64,000 nt of DNA from the NCBI GenBank assembly GCA_020137815.1, contig CM035357.1, positions 5,378,496-5,442,495 of the forward strand, read 5' to 3'. The translations under genes were made by a program, and so were the position numbers. Below are positions 58,135 through 64,000 of the stretch, in pieces (within the stretch, counting starts at the first letter, position 1; every line of letters starts with the position of its first letter). Source of the DNA: Hormiphora californensis (Eukaryota > Ctenophora > Tentaculata > Cydippida > Pleurobrachiidae). The notes beneath the pieces were generated by a model, which saw only the letters and a list, made by a program, of their open reading frames with translations, did no database searches and had not been told where the DNA came from.

Positions 58135-58984
58135 GGGACTGCGAGGAATGTGATTATTAGAAGAAGGGATATCATTCAATGTATTTTAATTGGTTTTTCA
58201 TTTTCTGTTTGTGTGAATCGGATGCTCTTAATTTGTATCAAACTATTTAAATCCCTAATGGAACCTAATACATGTGACGGGCAAAAGGGAAGTAGAATGA
58301 ATTGTGTGCATTTCCGGCGACTGAACTCGCGTTTATTCTGCACTCTGCAGTAGTGAACCCTTGAATCTTTACTGCGTAGCGCGCGGATAGGTTGTTATGA
58401 ATAAAGGACCCCATTCAACCGCGCGCACACTGTCTTTCGCGCTAGACTGACCCACGCTAAAACTTGGAAGTTCATGTTCCAACCCGTTGACTGTCAAGTG
58501 ACAACTGACACCACGGTGACACTGTCAGTTTGACAGTGGTTCCCACGGTAATCAGGAACAATGACCACACCAGTTAACTAATTGTGTGGGAACTTAGAAC
58601 TAACTTAAACACGGCGATTTCTTTTCTCTGGCAACTTGAGAATATATCAATACAAAATCAGTAAATATTAGAAATACAGTCAACAAAAAAGAAAAAAACA
58701 TAAGAAAGTAGGGCTATGCGGGGGAGGGGATGCAATGTATAACATATCTCTCTGTAGAAACTAGGGAAGAAAAAACGTGCTTGGGACGTGCTTTCCTAAG
58801 ACATTTTGAGCTACGAAAACTTCTCCCGATCCCATACTTTCTCTCTTTTTCTTTTTGCCTCTTTCTTGTACGACTTGACACAAACAAAAATACACACACA
58901 CACACAAGATCACAGGGATGTTCCTAACATACACGTGGTGGTCTTTATACATTCCTTAGTAGCAAATAACTCCCAATCCATACC

Positions 58985-59223
<239 letters not shown>

Positions 59224-59325
59224 CTCCCTATCTCTCTCTTTCTCCCTTCTTCACTCTACCGACTCCCTCGATCCATATCTTTGCATACAATACACTGGGT
59301 TAAAAAACAGTCGCCCCACAACCCC

Positions 59326-62300
59326 TCACACAACCCCGTCCATATAACTCGTATCGAGATTATTAATCAGTGTCCGGACGAACTTCATCTCGCTCTCAGC
59401 ATTGTCCATCACCACCTTGAGATCGGTGCCTGAGTAGCGGAGGAGGTTGGGGGCAAACACCATGGCGAGGTTGTCTGCATTCATTCGGGTTGCTGTCTTC
59501 CTTTCCTCTGTCAGGAAACTCTGGGAGAGGAATTAGAGTTTAGAAAGGATAAAATTTATCAGATAAAATTAATTCTGGGGGATATGATAAATTAAAATGA
59601 GTTACATGTCAAGATATTGGATTTAGATTAATCGCATAACCCTCAACTTTCAAATGATCTATCAAATGACTACCTGAAGGAACCGAATGACGTAAGTCAC
59701 AACTAGACGGTTGATATTTGGTAGCTGATCGTTGATAATCGTTGCACAATAGTTGGGGTTCTCGCAGCTTCTCAGACAGGTATCATATTGATCGTGGGGG
59801 ATGACGGGATCGTACAACTCCCTGGGGAGGTTGGTTACTTTTGATACTTTTGATACTTAGTTAAATGATTGGGGAAGTGGAGAAAAGCGGAGAGAGATAG
59901 AGAGATAGAGGGGAAGTGGGACGAAGATTGAACAGTGTAGATTGGATTTGCGGGACGAAGGGTGGAAGAAAAATGTGGTTTATGGTAAAATGATAACCAG
60001 AGTTTGTTTATCATTCTACCAACAGAGTTCATCGAAGGTTTTAGGTTTCAGTTGTTGCTAGGCATCTAACACAGATTGTATTACTGAGTGCATAATGCCA
60101 ATAATCTTCATAACGCCGACAACAACATAACTAGACATAAGAGTCCATTGTAAAATTTTGAGATATAATATAATTCTTTAGGTAGCACTGCTTGTACAAC
60201 TTATAACACTGCCCAGTGTTATAAGTTTTCACTTATAACACCCCCCAGTGTTATAAGTTTTCACTTATAACACCCCCCAGTGATACATGAAAACTTATAA
60301 CACTGCTGCACTTCGAACTCCACTGTTTCTGTCACACTTAAAAACCGTTAGAAAGATAAACGTGTACGAACTCCCTCTCTCTCTCTCTCTTTCTTTATGT
60401 CACACTCTCACGCCGTTGCAGCACCGAGATCAAGATAACGGTTACGAACTCCCGGACCCACACATTCTTTATCTCTCTCACTCTCACTAATCTCTCACTC
60501 TCTTTACCTATCTCAGGCGTTATCTTATCTTATACTGATTTCTCTGCCTGCTACCTTATCATGAATTTGTTCTATTGTTACGCCCTAAAGTGTCTCTCAC
60601 TCTTGTTTAAAAAATTTTACAATGCAATTTTATTATGCCTGTTTTCGTTGTACCTGACGTCAACAATAATGTCCCAGATTCTTACACTTTTAGACCTCGC
60701 AGGCTCGGTCAAAAAGTAAAACTACATCACTCGCAGGCTCGTGAGGTAGTTAGACTTAGTGGCACTCGCAGGCTCGTGCACTAAAGTACAAGAATCTGCC
60801 TCGACCTGTGGTCTCGGATCATTATTGTTGTACTTATAACACTCGACCTTCGGTCTCGTGTTATAAGTTTTCAGGTACAACTTATAGGCATAATAAAATC
60901 CTACATTGTATTACTCAGTGCATATAAGTAATCTTCATACAACTAACGGTCTAACGCCGACAACAACATAACTAGACATAAGAGTAAGAAACTGTTATCT
61001 GGAACAGAACAGACGGCAGTTTCTGTATGTATCAACAGGCACAGGTACTATCGAATGACAACTACACTGTGTATTTTATTACCTCAGCCATTCCTTGAAG
61101 AGCGAGGCACATACGGAGGGATCGTTGGTAGGAAAGTTTGAGGTGTATTCACCACTGTCAATGGAAGCTTTCAGGGCGGTTACCATATCAATATCTCCTG
61201 GCACCCTGGGAAACAAGTGGTTAGAAATGTGGGAAGTGGTTGTCCATTGGTTAGGCATGAGAGAAAGGGGGAAGTGGTTAGAACTGTGAGAATAGGGAAG
61301 TGGTTAGAAATATGAGGAGAGGGATGTGGTTATACGCCCTAGAAAGTGAGTGAAGTTCTACCCTGAGTGGTTCCTACTAAATGAGAAAACAATTAAAACA
61401 AGACACAATTGCACAGTTGGTTACGAAGTTACCCCTTGCGCCTTGCCAGCGCCAGAGGGGTTATTTCGTAACCAAATTGCAGTGGGTATATATCAGTAGC
61501 CTACCTGAAGATACCAAGGGTGTTGTGACCCCCATATTCCACTATTTTCTCAGCCAAAAGGGTTAGCACCCAGGGGAGATGGTGGTTAGGATGACTGTAC
61601 TGTTGTAGGTTCATAACCTCACCCAGGGTAGCAGCGAACATGCTCTTCTTGACAGGGAGTTGCTGAAATATACAGGGTGGTTAGAGGGGGTTGCTGAAAT
61701 AAACAGGGTGGTTAGAGGGGGAGTTGCTGAAATAAACATGCTCTTCTTGACTGGGAGTTGCTGAAATAAACATGGTGGTTAGAGGGGGAGTTGCTGAAAT
61801 AAATAGGGTGTTTAGAGGGGCAGTTGCTGAAATAAACAGGGTGGTTAGAGGGGGAGTTGCAAAAATAAACAGGGTGGTTAGAGGGGGAGTTGCTGAAATA
61901 AACAGGGTGGTTAGAACTTAGATCATTTGTTGTTTTTCTGATTGTCAATTAAATTTAAGTTTTGTATTTGGTTAGTGTGTATGTTGTGTGTATGCGTGGG
62001 CAATCCTTTCACCACCCTGTTGAAATGTATGTATTGTTCAGAGAATTAGTAGGAGGGGAGAGATTATAGAAAGGATCCAGACAGCTCAGAGAATAGGAAG
62101 TGATGAAAAGTAGATTATGTATTATGCAACAACATACAGGCCACAGGGGAGGGAGGGGCTCACACTATGACAGAAAACATCATCGCACCTTTCTCTGATT
62201 CTTGGGACTGGGACTATCCTTCTTCGACCTCCTCAAACTACTCCACCTCCTTGGTGTAGAGGGGGATACTGTGAGGTGGTTTAGGAGTCTGAGAGATGGA

Positions 62301-62488
62301 GAGGGGGAGGGTGGTTTATCACGGTGTCCCGGACCCACACGGAGGGAGGTTGCTCGGTTCCGGTTGATGCCCAGTCTGGTGCCCAGGGAGGGGGAGAGGG
62401 TGTCAGAGGTTGAACCAGACGGGGCTGGAGGTGGTGGGGCGGATTTGTCACCCTTGTAGATACTTCTGATGATAGAGGGTAGCTGCAT
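59326..62488 (-). CDS. RhoGAP-domain protein, Vilse/ARHGAP39-like C-terminus
   Basis: Stimulates GTP hydrolysis by Rho-family GTPases. Exons: 62488-62189, 61662-61505, 61205-61083, 59821-59674, 59520-59326; phases agree, 307 residues. The first ~100 residues are Ser/Pro/Arg-rich and basic. The RhoGAP domain spans ~115-300, with the arginine finger in GIFR (FRVPGDID), SLFKEWLRELYDPVIP, and NADNLAMVFAPNLLR near the end. The VPGDID and DTSYMDGV signatures resemble ARHGAP39/Vilse, which normally carries WW and MyTH4 domains upstream; neither is visible here. Because TTTAG precedes CGTTCAACAATG at 62497, the first exon may be internal and upstream exons may lie beyond the window. The 62189 donor (GTGCGA) is weak. 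Confidence 0.85.
60064..60986. repeat. ~85-bp direct repeats bracketing hairpin-rich DNA
   Basis: GCCGACAACAACATAACTAG and flanks occur at 60064-60152 and 60902-60986. Between them are inverted ACTTATAACAC / GTGTTATAAGT units (60195-60300, 60830-60880) and a (CT)n tract. It lies in a RhoGAP intron. It may be a tandem duplication or an insertion with long direct repeats. Confidence 0.6.
61419..61473. repeat. GGTTACGAAGTTACCCC hairpin
   Basis: Inverted arms GGTTACGAAGTTACCCC and GGGGTTATTTCGTAACC around a GC-rich loop, 30 bp from a RhoGAP exon. Confidence 0.7.
61655..61915. repeat. ~34-bp minisatellite derived from a splice acceptor
   Basis: About 7 units with core GAGTTGCTGAAATAAACAGG. The first unit overlaps the acceptor and first bases of RhoGAP exon 61505-61662, and the third unit also carries exon-derived ATGCTCTTCTTGAC. 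Confidence 0.85.
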
Positions 62489-63117
62489 TGTTGAACGCTA
62501 AATACAAACAAATTAAAACAAGTTGTTTATTACCATTACTGATTACGCTAAAACAAAGATAGACGTAGAGGTACCAGAAAGAGAGAGAGAGAGAGAGAGA
62601 TAGGAGGGAGACTCTCTCAGAGAGAGAGAGTACAAACAGGATAATAAAATATTAAACTGAGTGGGCGAGATGTTTAATTCACTAAAGCTAACTCTATAGG
62701 GGTCCCTTCAAAGAGATAAATTCAGGAAGAGAAATGTAGAAATCTAACACGCATGTAGTATGGAGCCGGCCCTCTATATCACGCATCTTTCTGTCTCCTT
62801 TCACTTGTCTATATCACTAAACGCATCTCTCTATCTCTCACTGTCACTCTATCTTTCTCTATCTCTCTCCTCCCCATAATTTATATCACTTGTCACTGAT
62901 CGATCACTAATGACATATTTTATTACTATGTACTATCATTCCCATTTCCTCGTACGTACTGCAAAATTTGGCAAGGGCTATGACAAACTATCTCCCAGAG
63001 CCATAGAAGTGTAAACAAGCTCTATCTGATATGTGTGCAGAGGAAAGAATTAGAGGAGGAGCAGACTGGCAGCCGCGATAAATTCAGAGGGGGGACTGTG
63101 ACGAAACTATTAATGGG

Positions 63118-63244
<127 letters not shown>

Positions 63245-63796
63245 GATAGATGGTAAGAGATTTAAAGCAGTAATTCGAAATGTCAAATGGAGGGATTCAA
63301 AGACAGGAACTGACAAGGTATAGAAATTAACATCTAACTAGCAACTACACTTCAGTACATTTGAAATGAACAGAAAGCACCTAGAAGGGCGAAATTGCAT
63401 AACAGTGCTGCTTGTAGTCGTATTACCGTAATGAAAATACAGTAAGGAGACGCGCACGTTGCATAACGCGCGGCAAAAGTGCATGTGTTCAGCACGTACT
63501 AGCGCCCTGATTGGCCACGGTTGCGCATCGTCTTACTGTATCTCCGTTTTCCATTACCGTTTTCCCACTACAAGCGACCGGGTTATTCTAATGAGATACA
63601 CACTGGTGTTGCTGCACAGGCCTGATAGATATTGACAAAGCAGTGTCAAGTAAACATTGATTATATAATAGCGTGACCAAACTAATAATAATCGATATAT
63701 ACGAAGGAAAGACCGACTACTGACTATAGGGTTAAAAACAGTAACATAGGACACTGCACACATACATACTGTTGCATCTAGGGAGGGAGTGAGGGA

Positions 63797-63831
<35 letters not shown>

Positions 63832-63965
63832 TCGTCTTCTCCATGTTATCTGAAGCCCTGGGCTGTTCTATCTCTCTATCTCTCTCCTTCTCTCTCTCCC
63901 ACCCATCCACACACTCAAACAACTGTCAACACCACTCCCCTTGTTACTGCTGGCGTTCTCTCCAG

Positions 63966-64000
63966 ATGTCGTCAATGCAAGGAAAAGCGCTGGTTGTATG
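63966..64000 (+). CDS. Possible start of a new gene, cut by window edge
   Basis: ATG after CTCCAG opens MSSMQGKALVV. The first residues resemble the start of quinone-oxidoreductase/zinc-alcohol-dehydrogenase-like proteins, but 11 codons are too few for a call. Confidence 0.2.
   Translation, partial: MSSMQGKALVV

Overview
The window looks like nuclear DNA of an invertebrate animal, probably an early-branching lineage such as a sponge. This is inferred from gene content and architecture; no species marker was recognised. Genes are split by short GT-AG introns. There is a torsin AAA+ ATPase, a rhodopsin-like GPCR, a sushi-domain protein, a Vilse/ARHGAP39-type RhoGAP and a LINE. Non-coding DNA is full of microsatellites, minisatellites, MITEs and long inverted-repeat (foldback) elements.

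Layout: (1) 87-19636 (+): a 25-exon gene for a ~1,859-residue protein with KH-type folds and a degenerate DEAD-box helicase core, its two RecA-like halves about 1,000 residues apart. Its introns hold an antisense cluster of single-pass membrane protein copies (1501-3528), a 3.2-kb palindromic element (11598-14819) and a 1.35-kb one (17400-18753). (2) 21097-25281 (-): transketolase, 10 exons, complete. (3) 25282-33266: no convincing conserved gene; minisatellites, MITEs, segmental tandem repeats and, at 32815-32870, three X-box (RFX) motifs at exact 21-bp spacing. (4) 33267-34824 (+): cytosolic-type sulfotransferase whose Pro/Gly-rich leader is frameshifted. (5) 35257-58134 (+): torsin in 7 exons, with a foldback in intron 1 and a 17.4-kb intron between exons 5 and 6. 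(6) Inside that intron, on the opposite strand: a GPCR locus (39125-52189) and a secreted sushi-domain gene (54425-55571). (7) 59326-62488 (-): RhoGAP protein. A possible new + strand gene starts at the right edge.

The most unusual structure is the GPCR locus. One constant exon (39125-39979) encodes the end of TM2 through TM7 and the tail. Upstream in transcription lie ten homologous but diverged exons. Each encodes an N-terminal ectodomain (usually with an NPF[T/S] motif), TM1, the first intracellular loop and the start of TM2, and each ends in a phase-0 splice donor after the same structural position. This is the layout of an alternative-first-exon array (as in clustered protocadherins or UGT1), here swapping the extracellular face and first helix of a 7TM receptor, and nested antisense in a torsin intron. 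One variant carries a 1-nt frameshift. Another has been split in frame by a 4-kb insertion that is itself nested three deep (foldback, then 5'-truncated LINE, then TIR element).

Exon boundaries were read by eye from reading frame, phase and splice consensus. Expression, splicing and promoters are inferred.
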